A DNA stretch of 64,000 nucleotides from Populus alba (Eukaryota > Streptophyta > Magnoliopsida > Malpighiales > Salicaceae): positions 1,992,392 to 2,056,391 of the forward strand of contig NC_133297.1 of the NCBI RefSeq assembly GCF_005239225.2, written 5' to 3'. How positions within the stretch are numbered: position 1 is the first letter of the stretch; each line of letters begins with the position of its first letter. Below the pieces are notes generated by a model. It did no database searches. It was given only the letters and a program-made list of their open reading frames with translations, and had not been told where the DNA came from. Positions 1 to 13,456 of this stretch are shown one piece after another. The translations under genes and the position numbers were made by a program.

Positions 1-471
1 TAAGCAATAAATATTTTCATCCAATCATGTTCAAGAAAGATTGAAAGATAAAAGATTAGATTTTAAACTGTATATAAATATTGAACCACATCAACCGAAA
101 GTGCATAAACAATCTTGAAGATTGAAAATATTATTTTTATTTCAAGTATAAGATGATGTCATGCAAAGGCTACAAAATTCAAGAATAACAAAAACCAAAG
201 GGGTAGAGATGCAAAAAGAAGAAAAGTAGAAGTCTTAATTAAGGCGGGAGATTAGTCCAAATTGATCACAAGCATCTCTCTTCCTTTCCTTGTTATGCCA
301 AAACCCCCACTAAGCTCTCAAAAGCCTCCTCTAATCCTCCCTTCCCATAAACAGCAAAAAGAAAAGCATATCCAACACCCAAAGAGCAAAGAGAACAGCA
401 GCAGCAGTAGTAGTCAAGAGGAACCAGCTAACCAAGCCACCCGAAGAGAAGCCCCCCACACACATATATCC
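1..471 (+). promoter_or_regulatory. upstream region and probable 5' UTR of the SPATULA-like gene
   Basis: No separate gene is visible here. The last ~180 bases are purine- and CA-rich, like a leader. An ATG at 295 is in frame with the chosen start at 472 and there is no stop between them. Translation could therefore begin 59 residues earlier, with a Lys/Ser/Gln-rich extension that looks like translated leader rather than a domain. No clear TATA box was found. Confidence 0.4.
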
Positions 472-2800
472 ATGGAGGATCTGTACGGAGCGGCAGCGGC
501 TACTGAGCCGGAGGAAATCTCGACTTTCCTTCATCAACTCCTCCACAACAACTCTTCCTCCCCTTCTAAATTCATGCATCATGCGCTCTCTACCCCAGTG
601 GAGAATGGCGTGGAATTGTTAGATCGCCACCGGTTTTCTGAGACGGAGTGTGGTGCTGGTGTTAATTTCTCTGATCCTGATGGTTATTATGCTAAAGAAG
701 GCGTGGGAAATGCGGTCGTTTCAAAGAGGGGAGGAGTCTCTGTGGAGGATGATCTAGGTGATTTTAGCTGCGATAGTGAGGTAATTTAGCACCTTATTCA
801 AGCAATTTCTTGATACTTTTTTTTTAATTGTACGGATAATTATATATATATATGTGTGTATGTATGTATTGCTTGAAATATTTTGAATATAGAAGGGGGT
901 GGAGGTGCAAGCTAATACAGCGCGGCCGCGAAGTTCGTCGAAGAGGAGTAGAGCTGCGGAGGTTCATAATTTATCTGAAAAGGTTCGTTTTTGCAAGACC
1001 CCCATATTATTATTATCTTGATTGTATGGAATTTAATTTGTGTGGGTTTGATTTGAAATTGATGGATTTTTTAATAGAGGAGGAGGAGCAGGATCAATGA
1101 GAAAATGAAAGCATTACAGAATTTAATTCCTAATTCTAATAAGGTACACCATGGTTTATAGCAAACAAATTTTAATTAGTAAGTTGAATGCAGAGAGTTT
1201 CAATTGAATTACTGTATGATTTGGAGTTATATTGTTTTGGTTTTGATAGACGGATAAGGCTTCGATGCTGGATGAGGCCATTGAATACTTGAAGCAGCTT
1301 CAGCTTCAAGTGCAGGTGAGTGGTTTCTAGGGCTCTTTTATTTGATTGTTTGTTTTAAGCCATTATGATTAATTGGTTTTGACTCTTTTGCTTGAATTCA
1401 TTTCATTTTGGACTTTGTTGCTCTATGAGTGATCCTTGACTAAAGCTTGTTTTGGAGCTTTTAAGTACAAGAATGTTGCTTCGGTTAATTAAAGAATTTG
1501 CTGGATGTAGAAGCCAGCTGAACGGTCTCTTGCTTTCTAGGCTATGCAATCTTATATATAGTTAGAGCATCTGGTTAAAATATTTAGAACAATGATACAC
1601 CCATTTCTGATCTATTTAATTTCATGTCTTCTCTAATGGATCTTTCCAAAGTCCAAGCATCATAGAAGTTTTAGGCATTCTAATCCACAATCATATACAG
1701 GTAGGCCAATCAAGTGTTGTCATTTTATATAGTTTGTATTTGTGTTTGTTGACTTTGATTTTAAGGCTCAAGGAATTCCTATCTTGGTTGGTAGAAAGAG
1801 CAGCAAATTGACCATTTTCAACTTTGTCTTTGATTGGCAAAAATGAATCTAATTTTCACCTTGTATACTTCAAAGATGGCTCTGACTCAAATTTGGTTTT
1901 ACAATGATTTTGAATGCTACTGCTCTGCACTACAGGACCAAGTCTTCTTGCAGTCATGACTGAGCATGACTTCCTACACTTAGAATATAAGTTGGATGAC
2001 TTTGTTTTCTGTACCTGGGTGAACATTTGTTTGCATAAATTTCCATGGGGTTGTGGGCTGGGGCAAAACCCTCACGTCAGAGGCTACGCAGAGTAGATAC
2101 TAACTGGTTTTAAAGTTACATATCTATATTGGATACTGTTTCCATGGAGTAACATTCTAAAAGTTCTGATTCTCTGCCAAGTTCAATGTTAGCATGTGAA
2201 ATTACTAGATGGCTTCAATGGGAATAATAGCGAAAATAGGCTCGTCGGTATGGACAATGCAGTTATTTGTCTCTGTAGCATATTATATGATTCATATCAT
2301 GATTGATTTACAGATGCTAACAATGAGAAATGGATTGAGTTTGCACCCGATGTGCTTACCAGGAGCACTACAGCCAATGCAGCTGCCCTTGTCAGGAATG
2401 AGCTTTGATGAAGGGATTGGATTGTTAAATACCAACACATTAACAGGCATATTTTCTGCAAATGAAGAAAGCTCAGAGCAAAATTCTCTTAATCTTCCAA
2501 CACAGTGCACTATCTCAAATCAACCAATCACTATTCCTTCAGGGACAAATATTACCTCATCAGAAACCAACTTCGGTTTTGAACCACAGATCCATGTTAA
2601 CCATGCACCCTTCAATCTGTCCACGTCTTCAAAGGTAAACTCTATGCAACAACCATAGGAGTATTTATGAGAATTTGCTGGTGTAACATTTCACTCTTTT
2701 TTTTATTGGTGATGTGAAGGAAATCTGCAGGGAAGGCACACCACAGGCAAAGCTAGAGATGAATCAAACTACGAAGACCTCCCCGTCTGGTGTGGCCTAG
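472..2800 (+). CDS. SPT: bHLH transcription factor, SPATULA/ALCATRAZ type
   Basis: Six exons read in phase: 472-780, 893-982, 1078-1143, 1250-1315, 2314-2634 and 2720-2800, giving about 310 residues. An N-terminal acidic amphipathic stretch (EEISTFLHQLL, about residues 14-24) matches the SPT/ALC family. The basic region has the G-box-reading H-E-R set (H128, E132, R136). Helix 2 contains NSNKTDKASMLDEAIEYLKQ, the hallmark of this subfamily, followed by MLTMRNGLSLHPMCLPG, which is closer to SPT than to ALC. In Arabidopsis these nuclear factors direct carpel margin and fruit valve development and repress growth in the cold; the same role here is inferred. The short last exon (27 codons including the stop) rests on a GAAG acceptor and correct phase, and is the least certain part. 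The start at 472 was preferred over the in-frame ATG at 295 because family similarity begins there. Confidence 0.88.
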
Positions 2801-3021
2801 TTATGATCTTACTCTTCAGATACATGAACAATGAAATTGCCACCAATAACAGTTTCCATTTGTTCAAATACCATATGAGCTGCAAATGGTCCTCAAAACA
2901 ACTGACATTTCACTCTTCACGGGGTCATTTATTTTGTGATTTATAACAGCTTAATACAACTGTAAGAACCGGGCTCTTAGCGTCCTTTAACTTCACTGGA
3001 AATGCTTGTCTGAAATCTTAT

Positions 3022-3342
3022 CTAGGAAAGCAAGATGTCTCTGTCAGACTGGATGAATGTTTCTATTGCTACTCCGTTTGAAATCTGTATTTGAAAGAAG
3101 GAAATGAAGTTGTGGGATGTTTTGTAACGCTCGCCGTTTTGCTGTCCTGTACAGCTTAAAAGCAGGGGAGGCATTTCTTGCCATGAATTTTTGAAACGCA
3201 TGGCTTTAGGTGAAAGTAAACCACAACCCGAGTAAAGACACGGAAACAGTGCGTGTATCAGGGACTTGGCTATAGAAAGAGCAAAACCAAGAGAATCTTC
3301 GGGACTTGTATTTGCAGGCGTTTCTCTCGATGCTGATGGCAT
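3022..3342 (-). other. doubtful small ORF antisense to the SPT-like 3' flank
   Basis: An open frame extends from 3384 to 3022. Its first ATG is at 3342, which would give 106 residues. The composition is not obviously low-complexity and it contains a hydrophobic stretch (about ALSIAKSLIHALFPCLYSG). I recognise no domain, and no TATA box or splice context supports it. It may be a chance frame or the last exon of an unrecognised minus-strand gene. Confidence 0.18.
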
Positions 3343-3614
3343 TTGCTCGATTTCATTTATGATTTTCGGTTTTTTTAATGCCAAAAGTGCGTCTCTTGTC
3401 CTGATACCCCACCTTTGAAGAATGAATTATAACCATAATTCACAATCATAATCGAGCTGAAAAAGGTGGTCCAGTTACATCCAATTCAGTCGCAAAAGAC
3501 AGGTAATCATAAATGAGGGCAGAAAGCACAACCTCTGCTTATACAAGCACTGGTTTGAACCAGAGTTGGTTTCAAAATTGAAAACCGATGGTTACTTAAC
3601 CCCCAGTTACAGTA

Positions 3615-3790
3615 TTTAGCACAAAAGTATTTTTTTAAAAAAATTAAAATTAAATTTTTTTATTTTAAATTAATATTATTTAATATTTTATATCATTTTA
3701 ATATCAAAAATAATTTTTAAAAAATAATAATAATTTTATTATTTTAATGTATTTTAAAATAAAAAGCATTTCGAAAAGTAATTATTATTT
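3615..3790. repeat. AT-rich dispersed repeat (MITE-like), copy 1
   Basis: Almost pure A/T block following GTTACAGTATT. It contains the recurring core of this family (an oligo-T/A block, TATCATTTTAATATCAAAAATAATTTTT, then TTATTATTTTAATGTATTTT). Related copies lie near 12.6, 13.6, 13.9, 30.4, 48.6, 49.1 and 62.4 kb. Confidence 0.5.
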
Positions 3791-6064
3791 TACTTTTAAA
3801 TACCTTTAATATGTTAGGTTTTTAATTATATTTTAAAATATTTTAATTTAAAATATATCAAAATAATTTTTTATTTTATTAAATTTATTTTTATTATATT
3901 AAAAAAAAACTAAAAAATATAATTTTAAAAAATGAACTTTTTTTAAAAAGCACACACTTTTACTATCCTAATAAAACAGCGAAAGGGACGTAAGAGTTGT
4001 TGGGCCGCAGTTTCAGAGCCAGATTTCCTTAGGAAAGTGACAGCCATATCTTGGTCTGTGCTGTCATTTTGGCATGACACGTCTTCGTTTTCTTCGAGGC
4101 CAAAAAGTTTGGATGGTCGTCCTTGCCCTGAGATTCGTTATTATTTTACAGAATTGCCACTTATAATGGTAAGGAGAAATTGTAAGCTTTCTTAAATCCG
4201 TTTTACATGGTTTGTCTTAAACATAGACTTAATTCAAATCGTTTTACATGGTTTTTTTTTTAATTTTAGCTTTAATTTAAAGGTTATTTTTTTATTAATA
4301 ATTTATGATAAATAAATTTGAAATTATTTTAAAATTTAAAGTATGTTTTGGTAAAAATGAATTGGAATAACTTTTTTTAAATATTATTAGAATTCATAAG
4401 CCAAAATTTTTAATTTTTTAATAAATAAAATATTTGAGTAGTTTTTTTAACAAAATTTTGTTTTCTGGTTAAAAAAAAATCAACCATACTCATTACTTTT
4501 CTTTAAGTAGAAAAAAACCAAATCAATTTATGAAAGTTATATCAATCATTGTACATAACACACATAAACAAACTTATGTATATGATTTTGAATTAATAAA
4601 AAATTGAGATTAGTTCATGTAATAACTTATGTGTTTTATATATGTTATATATATTTTTTATTTATATGTTTTACTTGTTTTATAATAAATAAGAGTGTGG
4701 GGAAATCTCTTGATGATGAAATACACCTTGTTAGGCAAATAATAGTGAATTCACAGATAAAAAACTGAGTCTGGCAGGGGCTGCCATATAAGGCTGGAAA
4801 ATCATGATGAAAAAAATTCGACCATGAGACTATATATATGGATAGTTAATGGTTAAATCATTTGCTATTTTATTTTAATAATTGTAAAATAGATATAAAA
4901 AATCTATTTTGCTCCAATATTTTCTAATAAAAATGAAAAAGTTGTCGAGTTGAAATGTCATAAATAGTCCCGAATCATTATCACAAGTAAAAATATAATC
5001 AAAATAGGTAACTGGTTAGTACACTCTTTTAAAATTAAAGGTATTGGTTTTCAAAACTAATAAAATTTATTTATTTTTAGAAAACACAAACAAACAAGTT
5101 TTCATCTATATTGTATAACCAAATATCTTATGTTGGAAAAAAAATTGATGAAATAATAATTTTGCTATCATGATAAAAAAAAAGAAAAAAAAAAGAAAAA
5201 AAGAAAGAGAAGAAGCTACATTATAATGTTCAAGATGGTGAATTAAGGTTTTAAAAAGGATATTTCATTAGTTAAAATTAGCAGATTCTTTGTCAACAAG
5301 TTTCAAGTTCACAAATTCAAAAGGAGTAAAGATTGAGATTTACGAAGGGTGGCTGGAAAGTATTATGTGATATAACATATATTTTTTAAAAAAATGTACG
5401 TATTTGAATTGGTTTTTTCTAGTCTTTTCTTTTTATAATTTCGATATCATTATTTAAAAATACTGAACAAAACTTTAATTTATTTAGAAAAAACACTTTC
5501 AAATACGTTCCTAAAGGGCTGCTTGGTATTGATCATGTACTATGCTCTAGGATAAAAGTGTATTTGATAATTAGTTACGGTGTTGTATTTATAAATGTTT
5601 AAAGCAGCTAAATAGTGTTCGATTAAATCTTATTATTATACTTTAGAGATATAAAATAACCGATAATAATTGTACTAAAATTATTTAAATATATATATTT
5701 TTTATTTATATTGATTGATTTCTAACTTTTAGGTATAATTTTTATGAAAATAATTGTTTTTCAAAAAAAAGCAGAATAAAGTGATAATATATACAAATAT
5801 GTCATTTCAATAAAATAAATGATATGAGAAAAAAATATTTTAAAATAGAATGTGTAATCTATTTAAAATAATAATAATAATAATAATTTTTCATTTTTAA
5901 TTAAAAAAATAAATCTCAGAAGGAATTACCCTGATTTATTTTAAAAAAGAAACATTTTTTTCTTTATGGAATATGTTAGAAATAAGGAAACTTTATTAAT
6001 AGGATGCATCTGATATTACAATCAACCAATTAAAAGGTATATACAAGAATACAATTAAACAATT

Positions 6065-6690
6065 ATGGAAATAAATTACAAGCTTTAATTATTTAAAATT
6101 CTTGGTTTCATCATTTGATGTAGTACTTGATTTCCTCAATAATGGTGATTGTATAAATTGAATTTTAATTTAAAATATATTATCTTAATTTGTTTTATCA
6201 ACATATCCTCTCAAACTTATGGAGATTTATAAACAAAAATCTTCATGGGTTTGATATCTATATTTAAAAATATTATTGAAATCACAACAATAATGTTTTT
6301 TAAAAAATCTCAATAAACCAAGGCTATTCAATTCAATAACAAGCAAAGAAAAACAAATTCTATGGGACAGCATGTAACTTTCAATAGATCATAAAAATTC
6401 TAAGTTGAACTTTACTTGAGTTTGTAATTTATAAAAACATAACATGGAGTTAATATTTTATAAACAAGAAAAATTAATTGCCATAAAAGCATAATAAAAA
6501 AAATCGTCTTCAAATTGTAATTCTAAGGGAAATAAACAAAAGAGTTAGAAAATTATATATATATATAACCAAGTAATTATAAAAAAATTATAATATTTAA
6601 TTATTTAAAATCCTTAATTTTATTATTTGATATAATACTTGATTTTCTTAATAATTAATAATTATATTAATCGAATTTCAATCCAAAATA
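6065..6690. repeat. decayed element with diverged internal direct repeats
   Basis: A ~120-base segment at 6065-6180 recurs in diverged form at 6570-6690. Both share TTAATTATTTAAAAT, ATTTGAT-TA-TACTTGATTT and a tail of AATTT-AAT-AAAATATA. Between them, around 6205-6225, is a stretch resembling the CTCAAACTTATGG-type sequence often seen inside plant retroelement remnants. I read this as an old transposable element relic with no intact coding sequence. Confidence 0.3.
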
Positions 6691-7070
6691 TACTAGGAAC
6701 TTGAATGAAGGGACTGCCTGCCTTGAGAAATCCTTTTCTTTTTCTTGGATGGATCAGTCTCTGGTAATGAGAGCTTCCGTTCTTGTTTGGTAGCCAAATA
6801 ACGGCATTATCTCATGATTGTATTTTGGTTTCATGTGTTTTCTGGTAGCCCAAATCATCTCATAGCCCCACACCTTTTCGCCACCTTTTTCCTTCTGTTA
6901 AAAAACGCTTGCCAGCTTCTTCTCTATCCCTTGTAACTCTCTTATAAATCAGCCATGTCCACCATAAAAACCTGTGGAGAAACCCTTTTAGCTGCCTTCA
7001 CTGATATTCAGATAATTATAAGAAGTTGGTCTCGAAATCATTCTATAATAATTCAGCCACCAGTAGCCTA

Positions 7071-9084
7071 ATGGATACGGAAATACCGGCTGTGGCAGGA
7101 GTACCGGGTCAAAAGAGAAGTAGAAAAGGAGGGGATGCAAGAAATAAGAAGGTTGTTAATGGTGGCGGTAGTGAAGAATCAGGGCATGAGATTCACATAT
7201 GGACTGAGAGAGAAAGGAGAAAGAAGATGAGGAACATGTTTTCTAGTCTTCATGCTTTGCTTCCTCAACTTCCTGCTAAGGTATTTTTAAATTCAGTCTA
7301 AAAGATTGGCAAAAAAATTAAAGAGTTTGTGCTCTACAAGGGACGAAAATATAAACATTTCTTAATTAATATTATTACAACATGCGATCTAGTTTTGGAT
7401 GCCTTGATGAACATACATAGGATTGTATTTCATGGGGCTCCTTAAATCTATGAAAGTCAAGGAACTTCATTTTTTTTTTTGTTAGTTTTGTTCATTGTTT
7501 AATTTCATTTTACTGCGATCTTTGTTTTGATTGTTGAAATCACCTTGCTAATTTTTTGTAAAGCTCTGATGAACAAATTTGAATCCATTTGTGCGGGGAA
7601 GAAATTATTTGAAATCTTTAAGGTTACATGATCATTAGATCAGTTTCAGTAGGAAGTTGCACTGGGGTCTAATTAAGAGAGAACCTAACTTATCTTCGCT
7701 TCTTGTATGTTGATTCTCTGTCAAGTTCTTGTATTTACTCATGTCAGGGATTTTTTTGGCTGTTGAAGAACAGACAGCTTAAGTCTTCATCGGTTACCTA
7801 GGGTTTTTCAATTTAAATTATCTCAGTTATAAAAAAAAAATTAATTGGTTGTTTGACACAGCGTATAGCGAAAGATAGAAAGCTAATGTTTTTATAGCAC
7901 TGAATAATTGGATTGTTATTGCTTCTCCCTCCAACTGAAGGGAAAAAAACGTAAAGTGCAAAAATTGTATGAATTTAGTTCTGATTTCTCATGAAAATTA
8001 TGTGTTTTGTTTTTATTTTTTTTGCTTCTCTTCAAAGTTCAAATTGATTTCACGCTGAAGCTTGTACAGGCAGACAAGTCCAGTATTGTAGATGAAGCAG
8101 TAAAATACATCAAGACCCTCCAACAAACCCTCCAAACCTTGCAAAAACAGAAGGTTGAAAAATTCCAGGGAGCCATCATTGACTATGAACCATCGGTGAT
8201 CACATCACTGACAGATACAGTTGGATCGAGGGAAGCCTCTTTTGCTGCTCTGGGACCGTCAAAGAACTTCCCTTCGACCTCAAAAATGTCTCAGAATTCA
8301 TTTTCTGTCTCTCTTTCTCCGGCTTGCTTCCAGACATGGTTTTCACCAAATGTTGTCATGAACATGTGTGGTGATGATGCACAATTCAGCTTGTGTTCAA
8401 CAAGGAAGCCCGGGTTACTTGCCACCGTCCTCTACATACTAGAGAAGCATAATTTGGATGTTGTATCTGCTCATATTTCCTCTGATCAGTATCGTAGCAT
8501 TTACATGATACATGCTCATGTGAGTATAACAAACTTTGCTCGTAACTTTCCTTTTTATGTTTTGGGGATGAGATGAGGGGCTGGAAATCAAATAGCAGGC
8601 CAAGTGTGTCGTAGATATTTGCTGCATTATGGCAATATCATCTTTTGGGTTTCGCCATGGAGGCAAATGCCTACTTGAATGTTTGCTTATCTGAACAATC
8701 ATACCTTACAATTGAGGCCATGTCATTACAAGCATGTAACCTGTAGAGTCCGTCAAATGTTTAAGTTCCTTGTTAATCTAATTAACTCAAAAAATTAAGC
8801 ACAAGGCTGTATACAGCTTATGGAAGAAGCATCTTAAACTAACATTTGGTGAAAGAAACAGTTATTAAAGATGTATTTGTGCTCATACAGTAATTTAGAG
8901 AATAATAATGTGCTAACATTCCTTTCCCCTTACTGTTTTCAACGTAATCATGCATGCTTCTAATGTTATGGAGCTTTCATATCAGGCCGACGGAGCTTCT
9001 GATCAATATCCGGAGGCGATGTCAGACGTCGGAGATACATTCAAGCTAGCAGCAGGCGAGATGAACTTATGGGTCATGTCATGA
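7071..9084 (+). CDS. ZOU: bHLH transcription factor, ZHOUPI/bHLH95 type
   Basis: Three exons in phase: 7071-7280, 8070-8519 and 8986-9084, giving about 252 residues. The basic region [20 protein letters not shown] carries H42, E46 and R50, the E-box/G-box reading residues. It runs into [10 protein letters not shown] and, across the first intron, [18 protein letters not shown], which together are diagnostic of ZHOUPI (RGE1). The C-terminal half (about residues 155-215, from the TWFSPNVV stretch to MIHAH) matches the ACT-like region of that protein. In Arabidopsis ZHOUPI works with ICE1 in endosperm to drive endosperm breakdown and embryo cuticle formation; the same role here is inferred from the family. 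The start at 7071 is the first ATG in the frame. The protein is somewhat shorter than Arabidopsis ZHOUPI, mainly at the N-terminus. Confidence 0.85.
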
Positions 9085-10790
9085 TGATTTGGAACCATCA
9101 ACAGAATGGATGTTCACTCTTTAAGACTGCCTTTTTTGTTTGAAAATTGAAGGGTGGTTCACATGCATGAAATGGGGGATGCGTCATATACTATCAGCTT
9201 GCTCTATCTACCAGGCACCATGGATATATAGCTTCTTTGGATCCATGCATAATGTTCCAATTAGTTAATTTTCTGCATATGATCAAGTCATGTGAACGAT
9301 GCTAGCTAGCGCAGAGAACTGTCACATGTCTGCACGGCTGAACATCAGGAAAGGAGATTAATTTTGGTAAATATACCAGCACAAGACCAGAGATATAAAG
9401 GTTCAATTTTATATTTATCATCTGGTACCTCCATTTGATATGTTAGATTCCCTGCAGATTTATTTTGTGATTGATTTAGATATATTTTCGGTTTTAATAA
9501 TTCTTTTTTTGTGAGAGTTAACTGTTCGAACCCAGTAAATTAACACGCAACTCTGTCAAAATCCACTGTTTTAATTGTTTCTTGTTAACTCATAAAACAT
9601 GTAATCAATTTAATTAATTTGCTTGTCAAACAATACGAATCGACAGGCTTGTCAACAAAGCTCGATTGCAGATTATCCTCTGTTTGTTTGATGTGTTGAA
9701 GGTACAAGGTAGCAAAGATTCTTTGATTAGAAAGCGAAGAAGAATCATCTATAAAAGGCGGAAACCTCATATTAGTCCCCGACCTATACACTAATTCTCA
9801 TTTGGGTCCTTTAATTAATTTTTTTAATTGGGTTTCAAAGCATCGAACAATCCTTGATCAAGTCCTTAATTCTATGGATGTCCGTTGATATTTTGGGTTT
9901 TCTTATGCAATAAAAACAATGCCCTTTGAGAGAGAATTTGATTATTTTTTATGGGTTAATTTTAGAAAGGAGGAGCCAATTGAGAAACATCATGATATAT
10001 TGGGTCTAAAATTGACAAAAGTAGTCCTGTACTTTCTCTTTCCGAGCAAATTAAATTGAAGAATTCATTTCCTCTTTTTTCTCTTTAAGACAGTTGTATC
10101 CAGGCATAGCATACGGAATAAATAATTAGTCGAAGAGGATCGAGGAGGTCTCTTGCTTCTATTTACCAATACTAGGTTCTTTACCTGGTGGGCCTCTACT
10201 ACATGTCGGTAGAAACTACAAAGTTTATAACGTATGATACCAAGAAGCCCCGTGACTGGTTGTCTTCCAAGTAAACAAGATTGATTACGCATGTCTGGAA
10301 TCTATGGATTAAATTAAAGGTTTTAATAAAATTTTATATCTGGAATTTTTAAAGTATTAAGAGTTGAATTATAACTGGAATTCAATTCTTAAAAATGCTA
10401 TAAATCTAGTCTTTTTAATGTTAAAACTATTTTTTCTAAAATATTCATAATTGAATTTAATTATGACTACCAGCATTATGTTGAAAATAAGAATCAGACT
10501 GCGTCAGCTTCTTCTTTACTACCAAACCTAACCAATGAAACGGTGGAAATCATGGGAAATATTGGCAGTGACATTTGAAAGTGACACCAAGAACGAGTTA
10601 TATTTACTCCACAGGGGGCACATATTACTGGGGTCCAAGAAACCTGTTGTTCCTCGACTCGTCTTTTTGTATTGTGTTTTGCTCCTTTAATTATGAGGAG
10701 TGATGACGGGTAGCTGGTGGGACTAGGCATTTTCCTTTTCAATACATTTTTATTTTATTTTTAATTAATATAAATATTTGAATCAGCTTT

Positions 10791-10811
10791 TATATATATA
10801 TATATATATAT
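10791..10811. repeat. (TA)n microsatellite
   Basis: About ten uninterrupted TA units. Confidence 0.9.
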
Positions 10812-11759
10812 CAATTAATTTTACGAGTTTTAAAATTAATAATCATGTAAGTTTTTAGTGATCTTAGTGATTTTTTAAAAAACAAATTTAGAATCTGGTC
10901 AGTTGAGTTATACCCCTCAAGTTTTTTTTTTAAAACAGAGAAGACAAGAGATGGTGAAAAAAAAATGAAAATTTCTTATAAAGAAAGAATAAGAGTTTTG
11001 AAATAAATAAATAAATAGGTGATGGTCAAAGCTGCTCAGGGGATTATTTGATTAGTTTTATGCTATGGGGATTAATTAATTAGTTTCAATAAACTAAAAG
11101 GACTAAATTATAATTAACTCGTTTTTCATGTTACATGGCTCCATGAGTAAGATTTTAAAGTTTCTTCAAGTGGTGTTTCGAGCTTAAATTCTAAAGAAAT
11201 CAATAAAAAAATCTCATAAAAAGTATTTAATCTCATGATATGAAACTTAAGAGATAACCGATTAAATCTTGGTGATTTAAATAAAAAATTAAAATAATAT
11301 TTTTTTTTATTTTATTTTTTTAAAATTAAAAAATATATCTTTATTATTCCAAATCAATTTAAGTTAATTTATCAAATTCTTTATCTCTGTCGGGTTTAAC
11401 GAAGAGTGTGGTCACTTTGAAACATTGGATTGGTTTAAAATGACAACTCAGGCGCTGATTGACAATTAAGAAAGACACAAGAAATCCAGAAAATGTAGAA
11501 TAAACCTCAAATGGTTTTAAAAATCGGGGAAATATTATGGTGATTATTCGAAAGTCATTTTCAATCCTTAAAAAAAATAATAAAAGTATTTTTATTTATT
11601 AAAAAAAATATACACATTTTTAATTCTTTTTTGAATGTTTAGCTCTATTCTTATATTGTTTATTTTTTATATATGTCAAGTAAGAAGTAATAATAATTAA
11701 AAAGTGATAATTTTCAATTCGGTTTGATTTTTATAAAAAAAAAATAATCAAACTAAATT

Positions 11760-12030
11760 TTTTTTAAAAAAAAACTGAAACGGAACCGAAACCGGTTCAA
11801 ACTAATCGGTTTCAATTCAGTTTTTTAGGATAAAATCCAGTTCAAACCAGTTTGACTCGGTTTTTTTATGGTTAGATTGGGTTCAGTTTTTTCAGTTTAA
11901 GTTTATAAAACCAAACCGAATCGGTTAGTTTTTTTAAAAAATTTTATCGGTTTAATCAGGTTTTTTTCATGATTAGGTTTTTTCAGTTATTTTTTTTTTT
12001 AATTTACTTAGTTTAATCAGTTTTTTTGAC
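11760..12030. repeat. degenerate CGGTTT/AACCGA-rich repeat
   Basis: Many imperfect, irregularly spaced repeats of CGGTTT, CAGTTTTTT and AACCGA, with oligo-T runs between them. This is a degenerate low-complexity repeat type common in plant intergenic DNA. No coding potential. Confidence 0.6.
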
Positions 12031-12559
12031 TTATTTCTACTGATAATAATAATAGTAACGGCTTGAAAATCAAGAAATCTCTATTGTGAATTTTATCGGA
12101 CTAAAAACTCAGCTGCATGGTTAAAAAGAAAATCATCTTCTTAAGATAAGGAAGGGTAAATAAGAAATAAAAAAAATCAAAGGTTACATGCCCTGTACTA
12201 GAGCACTTACAAGTAAAAATAAATAAATGAATCACTCCAACTATTCCTTCCTTTGCAGATAAAAATCTATATTAAGTCAGGTTACAGGAAATAAAATTAT
12301 AATAAATCTTTCTATTCAATTATTACTTTACCTGCAAATGATAATTAAGATAGTTATTTTTAATGCATATGTATATATGGAAGCAAATAGAATATTCAAT
12401 TTTTCTATATTATAACAGTCCACTAACCAGTGGATATATATGATCTTATCTGAGATGCGTTTAGTGCTAACCCACCAGGGTATTAGAATAATAAATAATA
12501 TCATAATTTTTCTTATCTCCTTGATTGTTTATATCTAATTAAATGCAGGGAGGAAGTGG

Positions 12560-12755
12560 GATAACCTTATTTGTTTTTTATATTTTAAAAATATTTAAAA
12601 AAATTAATTTTATTTATTTATTTTAAATTAATGTTTTTTTTAATGTTTTTTGATGCACTGATATTAAAAATAATTTTAAAAAATAAAAAATATTATTTTA
12701 ATATATTTACAAGTGAAAAATATTTTGAAAAACATTTACAACCACTTCTAAATAG
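12560..12755. repeat. AT-rich dispersed repeat (MITE-like), copy 2
   Basis: Same family as at 3615 in the same orientation. It contains TTTTTGATGCACTGATATTAAAAATAATTTT, then AAAATATTATTTTAATATAT and GAAAAACATTTACAACCAC. Confidence 0.5.
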
Positions 12756-13456
12756 ATTAAATTATATTATACATGCAATAAAATAAATTGAATTATAGAT
12801 ATAAAAAGTGTGAGAATTCAACTATTTCTGTAGAATGAGATATAGGTGAAGAGATAAAAGATAATATTTTTGATAAATATTATGGTTGTCCTATCCCATA
12901 CTTATAGAAAAAAAAAAAAATCTTAGATCACCGGGCTAATCTAAATTAATTAATTTTATTAAAATAATGTTTGTTGATTTTTTAAAAAAATTAGTATTGA
13001 CCTAGTTAAGTTTAAATTAGATTTCATCCATTCAAACAAAATTACTAAAAATATAACCGAGTTTAATATCTTTTTATTCAACTTTAAATTTTAATTAAAA
13101 TTAAGTTTGGAGTCATAAATTTTCAAAATCAAATCTATTTATTAAACTAAGTTTAACAGCTATAATAAATACTACATAAGCATTTCATCACTGATATATT
13201 TTGATTGGTTCTCCACAAACCTATATTGACAAGCGATGAAAAGATAATATTCAAAGTAAATACGACAGAGATAATCTAGATCGGTTATTTTTATTTAAAT
13301 AAAATTTATTTATTTTTAAATTTTAATATTAGCTTGACCGAGTTTATATTTAGTTTGGCTGAGTCAATTAAAATTTTCTTGATTAATATTTTTTTAGTTG
13401 AATATAAAATATAAATTAAATCAAATTTTAAATGATGAATTTTCGAAATAAACATA

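Larger units (their letters stand above)
2801..7070. other. intergenic, AT-rich, between the two bHLH genes
   Basis: Holds the 3' UTR of the SPT-like gene (to roughly 3.0 kb), one copy of the AT-rich dispersed repeat near 3.6-3.8 kb, an AG-rich run near 5.17-5.21 kb and decayed repeat sequence at 6.0-6.7 kb. The last ~350 bases (6700-7070) are less AT-rich and probably contain the promoter and leader of the next gene. No convincing gene was found apart from the doubtful antisense frame listed separately. Confidence 0.6.
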
